A stretch of 64,000 nt of DNA, taken from assembly GCF_024138675.1 (NCBI RefSeq), contig NZ_CP090959.1:1829501-1893500 (forward strand). Reading direction: 5' to 3'. Shown here one piece after another: positions 45,871-55,972 of the stretch. The notes beneath the pieces are model-generated. The model was not told the DNA's origin, did not search any database, and saw only the letters and a list, made by a program, of their open reading frames with translations. The DNA is from Simiduia sp. 21SJ11W-1 (GTDB lineage: Bacteria; Pseudomonadota; Gammaproteobacteria; Pseudomonadales; Cellvibrionaceae). A program made the translations under genes and the position numbers. Numbering within the stretch: position 1 is the stretch's first letter; the number at the start of each line of letters is the position of its first letter.

Positions 45871-48147
45871 ATGGGCACTTCAAGCGCTGCATCAACGGCT
45901 TTGCATCAGTCATCACAGCCTGCTGCACAGGTTGTGGTAAACAAGCTTGTGGTTATTGGCATTGGCTTGATTGGCTCAAGCTTGGCTGCGGGCCTAAAAG
46001 CCCGCGGCGGCTGCCGGGAAGTCATTGGCATAGCCCGCAGCATGCAAACAATTACACAAGCGAAAGCCTTGGGTGTTATCGATCGCGGTTTTCTAAGCCT
46101 AGAAGAGGTAGCGCCAGAGCTAGGCGAGGGTGATCTGGTTTTCATTGCCGTGCCAACGCTCAGTGTTGCCAAGGTGCTGCATGAATGTGCACGGTTTCTG
46201 CCGGCAAGTGTCACCATCACTGATGGCGCTTCTGTAAAAGGCAGTGTGGCCCAGGCAGTGCTTGAAGCCTATGGTGCTGTGCCACCACAGCTGGTGCTTG
46301 GCCACCCCATTGCGGGTTCCGAAAAAAGCGGTGTTACTGCGGTTAATCCATCCTTGTATGAGCGGCACCGCATTATTTTAACGCCCCAGGCTGAAACCTC
46401 ACCGGTGCATTTGCAGCGTGTGGTTGAAATGTGGCGAGCAGTGGGCGGCGATGTGGTAGAGATGCCCATAGATGTGCACGACGATGTACTGGCCTCCACC
46501 AGCCATTTGCCTCACGCCATCGCCTACTCGCTGGTAGATACCCTGGCGCACGATTCAGATAACGCCGATATTTTTAAATATGCAGCCGGCGGCTTTAGAG
46601 ATTTCACCCGTATTGCCTCCAGCGACCCGCTCATGTGGCACGACATCATGAAAGCCAACCGCGAATGCGTGTTGGCATCGCTCGATTTGTTTACTGCAAA
46701 TCTTGCGCGTTTACGTAGAGCCATCGCAGCAGATGATGGCGAATATATGCTCGGGGTTTTTACCCGGGCAAAAGAAGCGAGAGATCATTTTACTCGATTA
46801 ATAAATAAACAGGCGTTTGTACCCAAAATGCAAAGCAAAGAAGTCACATATATCATGCAGCCCGGCGGCAACGTACAGGGCAAAATTCGTGTTCCCGGCG
46901 ATAAATCCATGTCGCATCGCTCTATCATGCTGGGCTCACTCGCCAACGGCATTACAGAAGTAGAAGGGTTTTTGGAGGGTGAAGACGCCCTTGCAACACT
47001 TCAGGCTTTTCGCGATATGGGCGTGGTTATTGAAGGCCCGGTTAACGGTAAAGTAAAAATTCATGGCGTTGGCCTCAATGGCCTGAAGCCGCCCGCCGGC
47101 CCGCTTTATGTGGGCAATTCGGGTACTTCAATGCGATTGTTGGCGGGCATTTTGGCAGGCCAGCAGTTTGACAGCGTACTTACCGGTGATGAATCGCTCT
47201 CAAAGCGCCCCATGAACCGTGTGGTGAAGCCGCTGCAAAGCATGGGTGCGAACATCAGCGCCGAGGGCGAAAAAGGCTTGCCGCCTTTGGTTATTAAAGG
47301 CGGCGCCAAGCTGAACCCCATTAACTACACATTGCCGATGGCATCGGCGCAGGTGAAATCTTGCGTATTGCTGGCAGGTTTATATGCCGAGGGTGAAACC
47401 CAGGTAACAGAGCCTGCGCCAACGCGGGATCACACCGAGCGCATGCTTCGTGGTTTCGGCTACGAGGTTGCCTCGCTAGGTGCTACGGCAAAATTAAGCG
47501 GTGGCGGCAAGCTTGCCGGTGGCAAGATTGATGTACCTGCAGATATTTCCTCTGCAGCGTTTTTCCTGGTTGCGGCCTCTATCACGCCCGATAGCGACTT
47601 AACGCTCTTGCATGTGGGCATGAACCCCACGCGCGTGGGTGTGATTAACATTTTGCGCGAAATGGGTGCAAATATTGAAGTGCAGAATGCCCGGGAAGTA
47701 GGCGGTGAACCAGTGGCAGACTTACGCGTAAAATATGCACCATTAAAGGGCATTAACATCCCTGAAGATCAAGTGCCGCTGGCGATTGATGAATTCCCGG
47801 TGCTGTTTGTGGCGGCCAGCTGCGCTGAAGGCACCACGGTATTAACTGGCGCGGAAGAATTACGTGTTAAAGAAAGCGATCGCATCCAGTCTATGGCAGA
47901 CGGCCTGATCACCTTGGGCGTGGTTGCCAAGCCAACGTCCGATGGCATAGTGATAGAGGGCGGCACCATTGGTGGCGGTGAAGTTGAAAGCCACGGCGAT
48001 CACCGCATTGCCATGGCGTTTGCCGTGGCATCGCTGCGCGCAACCGCCCCAATTGTCATTAAAAATTGTGCGAATGTGGCCACCTCTTTTCCCAACTTCA
48101 CAGAGCTTGCTACAGAAGTTGGCATGAATCTGGCTGTATCGCCCTAA
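45871..48147 (+). CDS. aroA: Fused prephenate dehydrogenase/EPSP synthase (TyrA-AroA)
   Basis: 758 residues. N-terminal TyrA part (~22-310): Rossmann [23 protein letters not shown] and STSHLPH. C-terminal EPSP synthase part (~325-758): [29 protein letters not shown] and [13 protein letters not shown]. It covers tyrosine synthesis and the sixth shikimate step. The same fusion is known in Pseudomonas (PA3164). A short Ser/Ala/Gln N-terminal extension precedes TyrA. Confidence 0.95.
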   Translation: MGTSSAASTALHQSSQPAAQVVVNKLVVIGIGLIGSSLAAGLKARGGCREVIGIARSMQTITQAKALGVIDRGFLSLEEVAPELGEGDLVFIAVPTLSVAKVLHECARFLPASVTITDGASVKGSVAQAVLEAYGAVPPQLVLGHPIAGSEKSGVTAVNPSLYERHRIILTPQAETSPVHLQRVVEMWRAVGGDVVEMPIDVHDDVLASTSHLPHAIAYSLVDTLAHDSDNADIFKYAAGGFRDFTRIASSDPLMWHDIMKANRECVLASLDLFTANLARLRRAIAADDGEYMLGVFTRAKEARDHFTRLINKQAFVPKMQSKEVTYIMQPGGNVQGKIRVPGDKSMSHRSIMLGSLANGITEVEGFLEGEDALATLQAFRDMGVVIEGPVNGKVKIHGVGLNGLKPPAGPLYVGNSGTSMRLLAGILAGQQFDSVLTGDESLSKRPMNRVVKPLQSMGANISAEGEKGLPPLVIKGGAKLNPINYTLPMASAQVKSCVLLAGLYAEGETQVTEPAPTRDHTERMLRGFGYEVASLGATAKLSGGGKLAGGKIDVPADISSAAFFLVAASITPDSDLTLLHVGMNPTRVGVINILREMGANIEVQNAREVGGEPVADLRVKYAPLKGINIPEDQVPLAIDEFPVLFVAASCAEGTTVLTGAEELRVKESDRIQSMADGLITLGVVAKPTSDGIVIEGGTIGGGEVESHGDHRIAMAFAVASLRATAPIVIKNCANVATSFPNFTELATEVGMNLAVSP

Positions 48148-48154
48148 AGGCAAA

Positions 48155-48186
48155 GCGCCGCGGGTGTTACTCTTTACCCGTGGCGC
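48155..48186 (+). terminator. Terminator-like hairpin after aroA
   Basis: 11-bp stem GCGCCGCGGGT/ACCCGTGGCGC (one G-T wobble) with a 10-base loop, followed by an A/T-rich stretch (AATATTTAACTGTT) rather than a clean T-run. Confidence 0.6.
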
Positions 48187-48191
48187 AATAT

Positions 48192-48220
48192 TTAACTGTT
48201 ACCTGCTGATTAGCTATCAA
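48192..48220 (+). promoter_or_regulatory. Possible sigma-70 promoter of manB
   Basis: TTAACT, 17 bases, TATCAA, between the aroA hairpin and the manB start. Two mismatches in each box, so only suggestive; position after a terminator supports it. Confidence 0.35.
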
Positions 48221-48244
48221 GTTCGCAACAAGGATTTTTTATTA

Positions 48245-49597
48245 ATGGAAAAGCTGACCTGCTTTAAAGCCTACGATATTCGCGGCAAGCTAGGCACAGA
48301 GTTAAATGACGACATCGCCTACCGCATTGGCCGCGCCTACGCCCACTACCTAAAGCCAAAAGAAGTGGTTGTGGGTGGCGATGTTCGGCTTACCAGCGAG
48401 TCGTTAAAGCTTTCCTTTGCGCAAGGCTTGATGGATAGCGGTGTGAACGTAGCTGATATTGGCCTGTGCGGCACCGAAGAAATCTATTTTGCCACCAGCC
48501 ACCTGCAAGTAGATGGCGGCGTGGTGGTTACTGCCAGCCACAACCCCATCGACTACAACGGCATGAAAATGGTGCGCGAAGGTTCGCGTCCAATCAGTAA
48601 CGATACAGGCTTGCTGGATATCAAACGCCTGGCAGAAGAGGGCAGCTATGGTGAGATTGCCGCCACAAAAGGCAGTTTGCGCAAGGTTGAAGTAATAGAT
48701 GCGTATGTGAAGCACCTGCTCGGTTATGTTAATGCCGAAAAACTTAAGCCACTCAAGCTTGTGGTAAACGCAGGCAATGGCGCTGCCGGCCACGTGGTAG
48801 ATGCCATAGAGCCGCACCTGCCATTCGAGTTAATCAAAATCCAGCATGAACCCGATGGAAACTTCCCCAATGGTATTCCTAACCCGTTAGAGGTAGATAA
48901 CCGCCAGGCCACCATCGATGCCGTGCGTGAGCAGGGTGCAGACATGGGCATCGCCTGGGATGGCGATTTTGATCGTTGTTTTTTGTTTGATGAGCGGGGC
49001 GATTTTGTAGAGGGCTACTACATTGTAGGCTTATTGGCCGAAGCCTTTCTGCGTAAATACCCGGGCCAAAAAGTGATTCACGACCCGCGCTTAACGTGGA
49101 ATACCCAAGATGTTGCGGCAAGTATCGGGGGCTTGGCGATTCAATCGAAAACAGGCCATGCGTTTATCAAAGAGAAAATGCGCGCAGAAGATGCCGTTTA
49201 CGGCGGCGAAATGAGCGCGCACCATTACTTCCGCGATTTCTTCTATTGCGATAGCGGCATGATCCCCTGGTTGCTGGTAGCCGAGCTGCTGTGTGTAAAA
49301 AACAAGCCGCTATCAAGCTTGCTGGAAGAGCGCATCGCCAAATACCCCTCGCCGGGTGAAATCAACAGCAAAGTAGCAGATGCAGAGGCCGCCATTGCGC
49401 GCGTGCTTGCCCATTACGAGGCGCAGGCGTTGGAGGTGGACCGCACAGATGGCATCAGCCTTGCCTTTGCAGATTGGCGGTTTAATTTGCGTATGTCTAA
49501 TACAGAGCCGGTGGTGCGTTTAAATGTTGAATCCCGTGGTGATGCAACACTTATGCAGCGTAAAACCGATGAAATTCTTGCCCTGGTAAGGGCGTAA
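48245..49597 (+). CDS. manB: Phosphomannomutase/phosphoglucomutase (CpsG/ManB type)
   Basis: 450 residues. Catalytic Ser in [13 protein letters not shown], metal loop DGDFDR, sugar loop GGEMSAHHY and phosphate loop [15 protein letters not shown]. The start [17 protein letters not shown] matches CpsG/ManB more than AlgC. It converts mannose-6-P to mannose-1-P (or glucose-6-P to glucose-1-P) for sugar nucleotides. ATG 48245 after AAGGA. With galU downstream it could feed the polysaccharide locus at the end of the window. Confidence 0.9.
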   Translation: MEKLTCFKAYDIRGKLGTELNDDIAYRIGRAYAHYLKPKEVVVGGDVRLTSESLKLSFAQGLMDSGVNVADIGLCGTEEIYFATSHLQVDGGVVVTASHNPIDYNGMKMVREGSRPISNDTGLLDIKRLAEEGSYGEIAATKGSLRKVEVIDAYVKHLLGYVNAEKLKPLKLVVNAGNGAAGHVVDAIEPHLPFELIKIQHEPDGNFPNGIPNPLEVDNRQATIDAVREQGADMGIAWDGDFDRCFLFDERGDFVEGYYIVGLLAEAFLRKYPGQKVIHDPRLTWNTQDVAASIGGLAIQSKTGHAFIKEKMRAEDAVYGGEMSAHHYFRDFFYCDSGMIPWLLVAELLCVKNKPLSSLLEERIAKYPSPGEINSKVADAEAAIARVLAHYEAQALEVDRTDGISLAFADWRFNLRMSNTEPVVRLNVESRGDATLMQRKTDEILALVRA

Positions 49598-49621
49598 TAC
49601 ACTTCCAAACTGGAGGCACGG

Positions 49622-50509
49622 ATGTCAGCACCTTCTACCAAACCCATTAGAAAGGCAGTTTTCCCTGTTGCAGGCATGGGTACCCGTTTCTTGCCGGCAA
49701 CCAAGGCCATCCCAAAGGAAATGTTGCCCATAGTAGATCGCCCCTTGATCCAGTACGCCGTTGAAGAGGCCTATGCTGCAGGTATTCGGGAGATGATTTT
49801 CGTAACCGGGCGCCACAAGCGTGCCATTGAAGATCATTTCGATACCGCCTTTGAGCTGGAGCACGAGCTGGAGCAAGCCAACAAGCATAAAATGCTGGAG
49901 ATGGTGCGCTCGGTTAAGCCTGCCGATATGCAGTGTATTTTTGTGCGCCAGCCGCAAGCCCTGGGGCTGGGGCATGCCATTTGTTGCGCTGAAGCCTTGG
50001 TGGGCGATGAGTTTTTTGCAGTGCTCCTGGCAGATGACTTAATGGTGGGCGCCAAGCCGATTTTGCAGCAAATGGTTGAAGTGCACGAGCGTACCGGTGG
50101 TTCGGTGCTCGCCACGCAGGATGTGCCCAAGGCGCATACCTTTCGCTACGGAATATTGGATGTAAAAGGCAATAAAGAACAAACCGCGCAAATTTACGGC
50201 ATGGTTGAAAAGCCAGACCCGGAAGAAGCCCCCTCAACGCTGGCAGTTGCAGGCCGCTACATTTTATCGCCCAGTGTATTTGGAAAGATCCGCACCCAGC
50301 CACGGGGTGCCGGCGGTGAAATTCAGTTAACCGATGGCATAGCTGCACTGTTAAGTGAAGAGGGTGTGTATTCGCACCGTTACGATGGCAGGCGTTACGA
50401 TTGCGGCAGTAAAGAAGGCTATATTCAGGCCACTATCGATATGGCGCTGGAGCGTGACGATTTAAAAGATGCTGCAAAAGCTCACCTTGATAAAATCTAC
50501 AACAAGTAA
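49622..50509 (+). CDS. galU: UTP-glucose-1-phosphate uridylyltransferase GalU
   Basis: 295 residues. Nucleotidyltransferase start [42 protein letters not shown] and QPLGLGHA-like [12 protein letters not shown]. It makes UDP-glucose. ATG with TGGAGG 7 bases before it, 24 bases past manB. Terminator downstream, so manB-galU is one unit. Confidence 0.95.
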   Translation: MSAPSTKPIRKAVFPVAGMGTRFLPATKAIPKEMLPIVDRPLIQYAVEEAYAAGIREMIFVTGRHKRAIEDHFDTAFELEHELEQANKHKMLEMVRSVKPADMQCIFVRQPQALGLGHAICCAEALVGDEFFAVLLADDLMVGAKPILQQMVEVHERTGGSVLATQDVPKAHTFRYGILDVKGNKEQTAQIYGMVEKPDPEEAPSTLAVAGRYILSPSVFGKIRTQPRGAGGEIQLTDGIAALLSEEGVYSHRYDGRRYDCGSKEGYIQATIDMALERDDLKDAAKAHLDKIYNK

Positions 50510-50522
50510 TTGTTGCAATGGG

Positions 50523-50554
50523 CGCCAGCTTTTCAGAGGCTGGCGTACCACTTT
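50523..50554 (+). terminator. Terminator after galU
   Basis: 7-bp stem CGCCAGC/GCTGGCG with a 9-base loop, then TACCACTTTTGC. Lies 14 bases past the galU stop. Confidence 0.6.
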
Positions 50555-50767
50555 TGCTTATTTTGCTTGACGCACTTTCATTTACCGCTAATTGGTACGT
50601 TTGAAGTAAGCCATATCCCACAAACTTTTACGCTATTTGCCACAAGATCTTTTGAGCGGCTTTGCGTATTCTGAAATTGCTGGTGAGGAGTTAAGCCGGC
50701 AACTGGCATAAAGGTGTAGCCACTTAAATAAAGTTAGGGATAACAGCACACACACGGAGGTGTACCC

Positions 50768-51082
50768 ATGCGTAAATTTCGCAATGCAACATTCTTGTTT
50801 CTCGCCCTTGTTTCATCATCAGTAGCGGTTTATTTGCCGGCAGTCGCAACAGCCGCAGAAAAACCTGTAGCAACCGCACAAGTTCAAACCGTTAACATCA
50901 ATACTGCCACTGCCGAGCAATTGGCTGCTGCACTTAAAGGTGTGGGCTTAAAGAAAGCGCAGGCCATTATTGAATACCGCAATAAGGTGGGTAAGTTTGT
51001 AAAGGTTGAGCAGCTTGCAGAGGTTAAAGGCATAGGCGCGGCCACCATAGAGAAAAACCGCACCCGCATTACCTTGAAGTAA
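50768..51082 (+). CDS. comEA: ComEA-like secreted helix-hairpin-helix DNA-binding protein
   Basis: 104 residues. Sec signal peptide (~1-30, cut after about VATAA), then two helix-hairpin-helix motifs (LKGVGLKKAQAIIEYR and LAEVKGIGAATIEKNR) opened by VNINTATAEQLA. ComEA binds incoming DNA in the periplasm in natural transformation; similar small proteins occur in bacteria not known to be competent. ATG with CGGAGGTG 8 bases upstream. The ~230 bases ahead have no gene and no strong promoter I can name. Confidence 0.88.
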   Translation: MRKFRNATFLFLALVSSSVAVYLPAVATAAEKPVATAQVQTVNINTATAEQLAAALKGVGLKKAQAIIEYRNKVGKFVKVEQLAEVKGIGAATIEKNRTRITLK

Positions 51083-51192
51083 GCGTTACCCGCGACTCTA
51101 CCGGTCAGGTGCCATTGCTGTGGGCAGGGAGCCATAGCCAGGGCATGACGCGCAGGCTACAGCTTCGGCATCTGTCCCGTAGGGTCGCTTTT

Positions 51193-51240
51193 GAGTTTAC
51201 AGCACGCAACTAGCCCATTTTGCTGTAAACTCCTTTTCCC
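51193..51240. repeat. Palindromic repeat between comEA and cmk, related to the cysDN cassette
   Basis: Perfect 12-bp arms GAGTTTACAGCA/TGCTGTAAACTC with a 16-base loop, followed by CTTTTCCC. The stretch 51222-51239 is the exact reverse complement of 18 bases at 57786-57803, so it belongs to a dispersed repeat family. It could also work as a terminator for comEA. Confidence 0.8.
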
Positions 51241-51304
51241 TTCTGTTTAACCCCATCTCACCAAATCATTACTGATATAATTCCCGCTTTTTGAGGAAGT
51301 ACTA

Positions 51305-51982
51305 GTGAGTGATGCGTTAATTATCACTATTGATGGCCCCAGTGGTTCCGGCAAAGGCACCATCAGCCAGCGGGTGGCACAGGCGCTGGGCTTGGCACTG
51401 CTAGACAGTGGCGCACTCTACCGTTTGGTGGCCTTGTGCAGCATTCGCCAAGGGGTGGATCTTGCCGATGTGGCAGCCTTAGCGGCAATCGCCCGCAGTT
51501 TGCCCGTGCAATTTAAGCCCACAGGCGAGGGGGTTGAGGCCTTCCTTGAAGGCGAATCTGTAGGGCTTGCCATACGGGCTGAAGAAGTGGGGCTTGTGGC
51601 CTCGCAAGTGGCAGCAATTCCAGAGGTGCGTAAGGCCCTGTTGCAGCGCCAGCGCGATTTCGCAGAGCCCCCGGGCCTGGTGGCCGACGGCCGCGATATG
51701 GGTACGGTGGTGTTTCCCGGTGCCCAGGTGAAAATCTTCCTTACCGCCAGTGCCGAAGAGCGGGCAAATAGGCGCTTTAATCAGTTGAAGCAACGGGGGG
51801 AATCTGTTAGTCTCCCGCGCTTGCTGGAGGACATCCAGGCGCGCGATGCGCGGGATATGAATCGACAGGTCTCACCCCTCAAGCCTGCAGATGACGCTAT
51901 CGTAATTGATAGCTCGCAAATGGGTATTGATGAAGTGCAGGATGCGATTTTGGCGGTAGTCGACAACCGCTCGCCCGATTGA
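51305..51982 (+). CDS. cmk: Cytidylate kinase Cmk
   Basis: 225 residues, GTG start with GAGGAAG just upstream. P-loop [19 protein letters not shown], and [10 protein letters not shown] with the [10 protein letters not shown] segment. It phosphorylates CMP and dCMP. Followed by a terminator and rpsA, the classic cmk-rpsA-ihfB order. Confidence 0.95.
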   Translation: MSDALIITIDGPSGSGKGTISQRVAQALGLALLDSGALYRLVALCSIRQGVDLADVAALAAIARSLPVQFKPTGEGVEAFLEGESVGLAIRAEEVGLVASQVAAIPEVRKALLQRQRDFAEPPGLVADGRDMGTVVFPGAQVKIFLTASAEERANRRFNQLKQRGESVSLPRLLEDIQARDARDMNRQVSPLKPADDAIVIDSSQMGIDEVQDAILAVVDNRSPD

Positions 51983-52009
51983 CCGCACTACAGGTGTTTT
52001 TTGGTGGAT

Positions 52010-52052
52010 ACGCCCGGCTGCTTTGCCAGAGAGAAAGCAACCAGGCGTTTTT
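52010..52052 (+). terminator. Terminator between cmk and rpsA
   Basis: Long stem (ACGCC, GG, TGCTTT paired with AAAGCA, CC, GGCGT; two C-A mismatches) with a 9-base loop, then five T. rpsA therefore probably has its own promoter in the ~100 bases that follow. Confidence 0.75.
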
Positions 52053-52151
52053 ATTAACCGGCCCGCAGAACTGGCTTTGCGGTACAGCGGTAGACCCCAT
52101 TTCAGCCCCAAGGGCATCCTCGGTCTCCGTGTCGTATATAAAGGTAGCCTC

Positions 52152-53840
52152 ATGAGCGAAAGCTTTGCAGAACTCTTTGAAGAAAGTTTGAAATCCGTTG
52201 ATATGATCCCCGGCACTATCGTGACCGGCGTTGTGATCGATATCGATAAAGACTGGGTGACTGTTCACGCTGGTCTGAAATCTGAAGGCGTGATTCCCGC
52301 CGAGCAATTCAAGAATGAAAACGGTGAGCTGACCCTGTCTATTGGTGATGAGGTTCAGGTTGCCCTGGAAACCGTAGAAGACGGTTTCGGTGAAACCCGT
52401 CTTTCCCGCGAGAAGGCCAAGCGTGCCGAAGCGTGGAAAGTGCTGGAAGCTGCACACGCTGCTGATGAAGTGGTTACCGGTGTTATCAATGGCAAGGTTA
52501 AAGGTGGTTTCACCGTAGACGTTGCCAGCATCCGCGCGTTCCTGCCAGGTTCACTGGTAGATGTGCGTCCGGTACGCGAAACCGCGCACCTGGAAGGCAA
52601 AGAGCTTGAGTTCAAAGTGATCAAGCTGGATCAGAAGCGCAACAATGTGGTTGTTTCCCGTCGTGCGGTACTGGAGCAAGCCAACTCTGCCGAGCGCGAA
52701 GAGCTGCTGGCAAGCCTGCAAGAAGGCATGGCTGTTAAGGGTATCGTTAAGAACCTGACCGACTACGGTGCTTTCGTAGATCTGGGCGGTGTAGACGGCC
52801 TGTTGCACATTACCGATATGGCGTGGAAGCGCATCAAGCACCCAAGCGAAATCGTGGCCGTTGGTGACGAAATCGACGTTAAAGTGCTGAAGTTCGACCG
52901 CGAGCGCAACCGTGTATCGCTGGGCCTCAAGCAATTGGGCGAAGATCCATGGGCCGCTATCACCAACCGCTACCCAGAAGGTGCCAAGGTTAAGGCCGTG
53001 GTTACCAACCTCACAGACTACGGCTGCTTTGCCGAGCTGGAAGAGGGCGTAGAAGGCCTGGTGCACGTGTCTGAAATGGATTGGACCAACAAAAACATCC
53101 ACCCATCCAAGGTTGTAAACGTGGGTGATGAAGTGGAAGTGATGGTGCTGGATATCGACGAAGAGCGTCGTCGTATCTCCTTGGGTATCAAGCAATGTCA
53201 GGAAAACCCATGGGATGCATTTGGCCGTCAGTTCGCTAAAGGCGACAAGATCTCTGGCAAAATCAAGTCTATTACCGATTTCGGTATCTTTATCGGCCTG
53301 GACGGCGGTATCGACGGCCTGGTTCACCTGTCAGATATCTCTTGGAACGAAGCCGGCGAAGAAGCTGTGCGCAAGTACAAGAAAGGCGACGAGCTGGAAA
53401 CTGTAATTCTGGCCATCGACCCAGAGCGTGAGCGTATTTCTCTTGGTATCAAGCAGTTGGATCAAGATCCCTTCAGCGAATACGTTGCCACTAACGATAA
53501 GGGCACCATTGTTACCGGTACCATTAAAGAAGTGGATGCCAAAGGCGCTGTTGTAGTGCTGGCAGACGACGTAGAAGCAACCTTGAAAGCGTCTGAAATC
53601 AGCCGCGACAAAGTTGAAGATGCGCGCAATGTGTTGAAAGAAGGCGAGTCTGTAGAAGCCAAAATCATCAACGTTGACCGTAAGAACCGCGTAATCAACC
53701 TCTCTATCAAGTCTAAAGACGTTGATGAAGAGAAGGCCGCAATCAAAGAGCACAGCAGCAAGCAGACTGAAGCTACCGCTTCTGGCCCTTCGACTATTGG
53801 CGATTTGATCAAGGCGCAAATGCAGAGCCAAGACAAATAA
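52152..53840 (+). CDS. rpsA: Ribosomal protein S1
   Basis: 562 residues with six S1 (OB-fold) repeats; the last four share the pattern G-x-V-x-x-[IL]-T-[DN]-[YF]-G and GLVH[VL]S. ATG 52152 follows only a weak AAGG, in line with the poor ribosome site and self-regulation known for rpsA elsewhere. The frame is open upstream through the cmk terminator, so the longer start is not credible. It helps mRNA bind the 30S subunit. Confidence 0.96.
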   Translation: MSESFAELFEESLKSVDMIPGTIVTGVVIDIDKDWVTVHAGLKSEGVIPAEQFKNENGELTLSIGDEVQVALETVEDGFGETRLSREKAKRAEAWKVLEAAHAADEVVTGVINGKVKGGFTVDVASIRAFLPGSLVDVRPVRETAHLEGKELEFKVIKLDQKRNNVVVSRRAVLEQANSAEREELLASLQEGMAVKGIVKNLTDYGAFVDLGGVDGLLHITDMAWKRIKHPSEIVAVGDEIDVKVLKFDRERNRVSLGLKQLGEDPWAAITNRYPEGAKVKAVVTNLTDYGCFAELEEGVEGLVHVSEMDWTNKNIHPSKVVNVGDEVEVMVLDIDEERRRISLGIKQCQENPWDAFGRQFAKGDKISGKIKSITDFGIFIGLDGGIDGLVHLSDISWNEAGEEAVRKYKKGDELETVILAIDPERERISLGIKQLDQDPFSEYVATNDKGTIVTGTIKEVDAKGAVVVLADDVEATLKASEISRDKVEDARNVLKEGESVEAKIINVDRKNRVINLSIKSKDVDEEKAAIKEHSSKQTEATASGPSTIGDLIKAQMQSQDK

Positions 53841-53861
53841 GTCTTGTAATGCATGAGTTAA

Positions 53862-53887
53862 AAAGGGCCGCTTAGCGGCCCTTTTTT
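53862..53887 (+). terminator. Strong terminator after rpsA
   Basis: 10-bp stem AAAGGGCCGC/GCGGCCCTTT with a TTA loop and a run of six T (the first three paired). Confidence 0.92.
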
Positions 53888-54119
53888 GTGCCTGACCATA
53901 AATTCTGGCCGTTAGCTGTTGTGGGGTTTGTAGCACACGGCTGGCGCCAAAAGCGCAGTGCGCGCCTATTTTTTTAATAAAAACAGTGGGTTATCTTGCA
54001 ATTTAGTTGCGATTTGTAGAATCCTGGTGTAAAAATAACGCTATGTGCTTGAATTCTGGTGTTTTATTTCGCGCGCATAGAATAATAAACGCCAAAAATC
54101 GCCATTGCAGGAGCTTCAA

Positions 54120-54416
54120 ATGACCAAATCGGAGTTAATCGAGCGGATTGCGCAGCGCCAGGATCAACTGTCTGCCAAGGATGTAGAGTTGACGGTAAAG
54201 CTGCTGCTTGATTACATGTCTGATGTGTTGGCCGCAGGTGACCGCATAGAGATCCGGGGCTTTGGCAGCTTTTCCTTGCACTACCGCGAGCCCAGAGTAG
54301 GGCGCAACCCCAAAACCGGCGAGGCAGTAGAGCTGCCCGGCAAGTACGTGCCCCATTTTAAGCCCGGTAAAGAGATGCGCGATCGCGTTAATCAAAGTCT
54401 TCAGCAGTACCCCTAA
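54120..54416 (+). CDS. ihfB: Integration host factor beta subunit
   Basis: 98 residues. [11 protein letters not shown] start, [28 protein letters not shown]-binding arm (shown in part), [14 protein letters not shown]. It bends DNA with IhfA, and IHF often assists sigma-54 promoters such as those in this window. ATG 54120 with AGGAG 6 bases before it. About 280 bases upstream, past the rpsA terminator, are AT-rich with no gene; TTGCGA-N17-TAAAAA at 54007-54035 is a weak promoter candidate. Confidence 0.96.
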   Translation: MTKSELIERIAQRQDQLSAKDVELTVKLLLDYMSDVLAAGDRIEIRGFGSFSLHYREPRVGRNPKTGEAVELPGKYVPHFKPGKEMRDRVNQSLQQYP

Positions 54417-54418
54417 CT

Positions 54419-54700
54419 ATGAATGCCATTAACCGGCTTGTATCTCTGTTTTTACTTCTCATCGCGCTCATCTTTGGTGCCTGGTTTGGGTGGGATAACC
54501 AAACCCCCCTTATGCTCCATGTGTTTGGTTATGATCTGCCCTCGGTAAGCGCGGGTGTGGCCATTCTGATGGCGCTCGCCATGGGTGTGGTGCTAGGGCT
54601 TGGGGTGGCCCAGTTCAGCCTGTACCGGCTGCGCATTAAAAACAGGCAATTAAAAAAGCAGCTAAAGCGAGCGACCTCCTTTCCTGTAACGGGTGACTAG
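54419..54700 (+). CDS. lapA: LPS assembly protein A (LapA, DUF1049)
   Basis: 93 residues with two membrane helices (~8-24 and ~44-64) and a basic tail (YRLRIKNRQLKKQLKRA). GAWFGWDNQTPLMLHVFGYDLP lies between, as in LapA. Works with LapB in control of LPS synthesis (LpxC level). Two bases past ihfB and two before lapB, so co-translated. Confidence 0.9.
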   Translation: MNAINRLVSLFLLLIALIFGAWFGWDNQTPLMLHVFGYDLPSVSAGVAILMALAMGVVLGLGVAQFSLYRLRIKNRQLKKQLKRATSFPVTGD

Positions 54701-54702
54701 AT

Positions 54703-55884
54703 TTGTCCAACGCCCTGATATTTCTTCTGCTTTTGCTGGCAATCCTCTGTGGTTACATCATGGGGATTTATCAGCGTCGCACCGATGAAGACGAAGAAGA
54801 AGAGCAGCAGGCCGGCAATAAGCAAGACCTGCTAAAAAATCTTGGCCACATTTTGCGCGAAGAGCCAGATACCGGGCTCGACCAATTTATTCATCGCCTG
54901 GATGTAACGCCCGCCACCCTCGATACCCACCTGGCCGTAGGCAGCCTGTTGCGCAGAAAGGGCGAGGTTAGCCGGGCCATTCGCGTACACCAAAACCTTA
55001 TTTCACGGCCCAGCCTTTCCAAACAGCAGCAGCGCCAGGCGCAAGTAGAGCTGGCACAAGATTTCGCCCAGGCAGGCCTGCTTGATAGGGCAGAGCGACT
55101 GTTGCTGGAGTTACTGGATGAAGAGAGCGAGCAAGACAAAATTGCCCAACTATTGGTAGATATCTACCAGGATGAGCGCGAGTGGGCGCGAGCACTCGAG
55201 GTGGTAGATCGCCTGGGTAAGGGCTGGTTTGTGAAACTCTCAGACCACTGGCAAACCCTGCGGGCACATTTTTACTGCGAGCAGGCATCGCTCGCGGTGG
55301 CCCAGGGGGATTTGGTATCTGCCCGCCGCTTGTTAAAGCAGGCCCGCAGCCAGCAAAAAAATCTTGCCCGCAGCTACTTGCTGGCTGCAGAGGTAGACAT
55401 TCTGGCAGGTGAATACCCGCGGGCGTTAAGCTCGCTGGAATCGCTTATGCTGGTAGATGCCGATGCACTGTATGCAGGCCTTGCGCTGCTCAAGGGGTTG
55501 GCAAAGTACGAAAAGCTAAAGCCCCCCGTAATTCAGCTGCTACAGCAAGCCTGGCGCAAAACCCACATTGCAGCCTTCGTGCTCACAGAGCTAACCCTGG
55601 TTGAAGGCCGCAGCTTTGAAGAGCAGGGGCAAATTCTTAAAGTGGCCCTGCAAGAGCACCCCAATCTGCGCTTGTTAGATGCCTACCTCAACCTGCTGGC
55701 AACCCAAAAGGTAGAGTTTCAGCCCATTTTGCTGCCGCTCGAGGCCATGGCCAACAGGCTAGAGCGCCTCTCGCATTTTCGGTGCGGGCAGTGCGGTTTT
55801 ATGGGCAAACAAATGCACTGGCTTTGCCCCAGCTGTAAAACCTGGAGTTCGCTTGCCCCAATCAAAGGCCTAGAGGGCGTATAG
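54703..55884 (+). CDS. lapB: LPS assembly protein B (LapB/YciM)
   Basis: 393 residues. N-terminal membrane helix (~4-21), cytoplasmic TPR repeats (~70-330) and a C-terminal rubredoxin-like zinc site (CGQCGF...CPSCKTW). LapB brings LpxC to FtsH for degradation. TTG start at 54703: the next ATG (54760) would remove the membrane helix, which the family needs. Confidence 0.93.
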   Translation: MSNALIFLLLLLAILCGYIMGIYQRRTDEDEEEEQQAGNKQDLLKNLGHILREEPDTGLDQFIHRLDVTPATLDTHLAVGSLLRRKGEVSRAIRVHQNLISRPSLSKQQQRQAQVELAQDFAQAGLLDRAERLLLELLDEESEQDKIAQLLVDIYQDEREWARALEVVDRLGKGWFVKLSDHWQTLRAHFYCEQASLAVAQGDLVSARRLLKQARSQQKNLARSYLLAAEVDILAGEYPRALSSLESLMLVDADALYAGLALLKGLAKYEKLKPPVIQLLQQAWRKTHIAAFVLTELTLVEGRSFEEQGQILKVALQEHPNLRLLDAYLNLLATQKVEFQPILLPLEAMANRLERLSHFRCGQCGFMGKQMHWLCPSCKTWSSLAPIKGLEGV

Positions 55885-55912
55885 GCGCGCTAAATGGCGT
55901 ATAATGCGCGCC
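55884..55912 (+). promoter_or_regulatory. Perfect TATAAT inside an inverted repeat, upstream of pyrF
   Basis: GGCGCGC and GCGCGCC flank 15 bases that end in TATAAT (55900-55905). No TTGACA-like box lies at 16-18 bases, so an activator or an alternative -35 would be needed. It begins at the last base of lapB. Confidence 0.4.
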
Positions 55913-55972
55913 TGAATTTGCAGGCCGCCGGGCCCGCAGCCATTAAACCTGCCGCAGAGATTTGCAGAACTC

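Noticed and set aside
52551-53327. 258-codon leftward frame inside rpsA
   Set aside because: Opposite-strand shadow of the repeated S1 domains; composition explained by rpsA codons.
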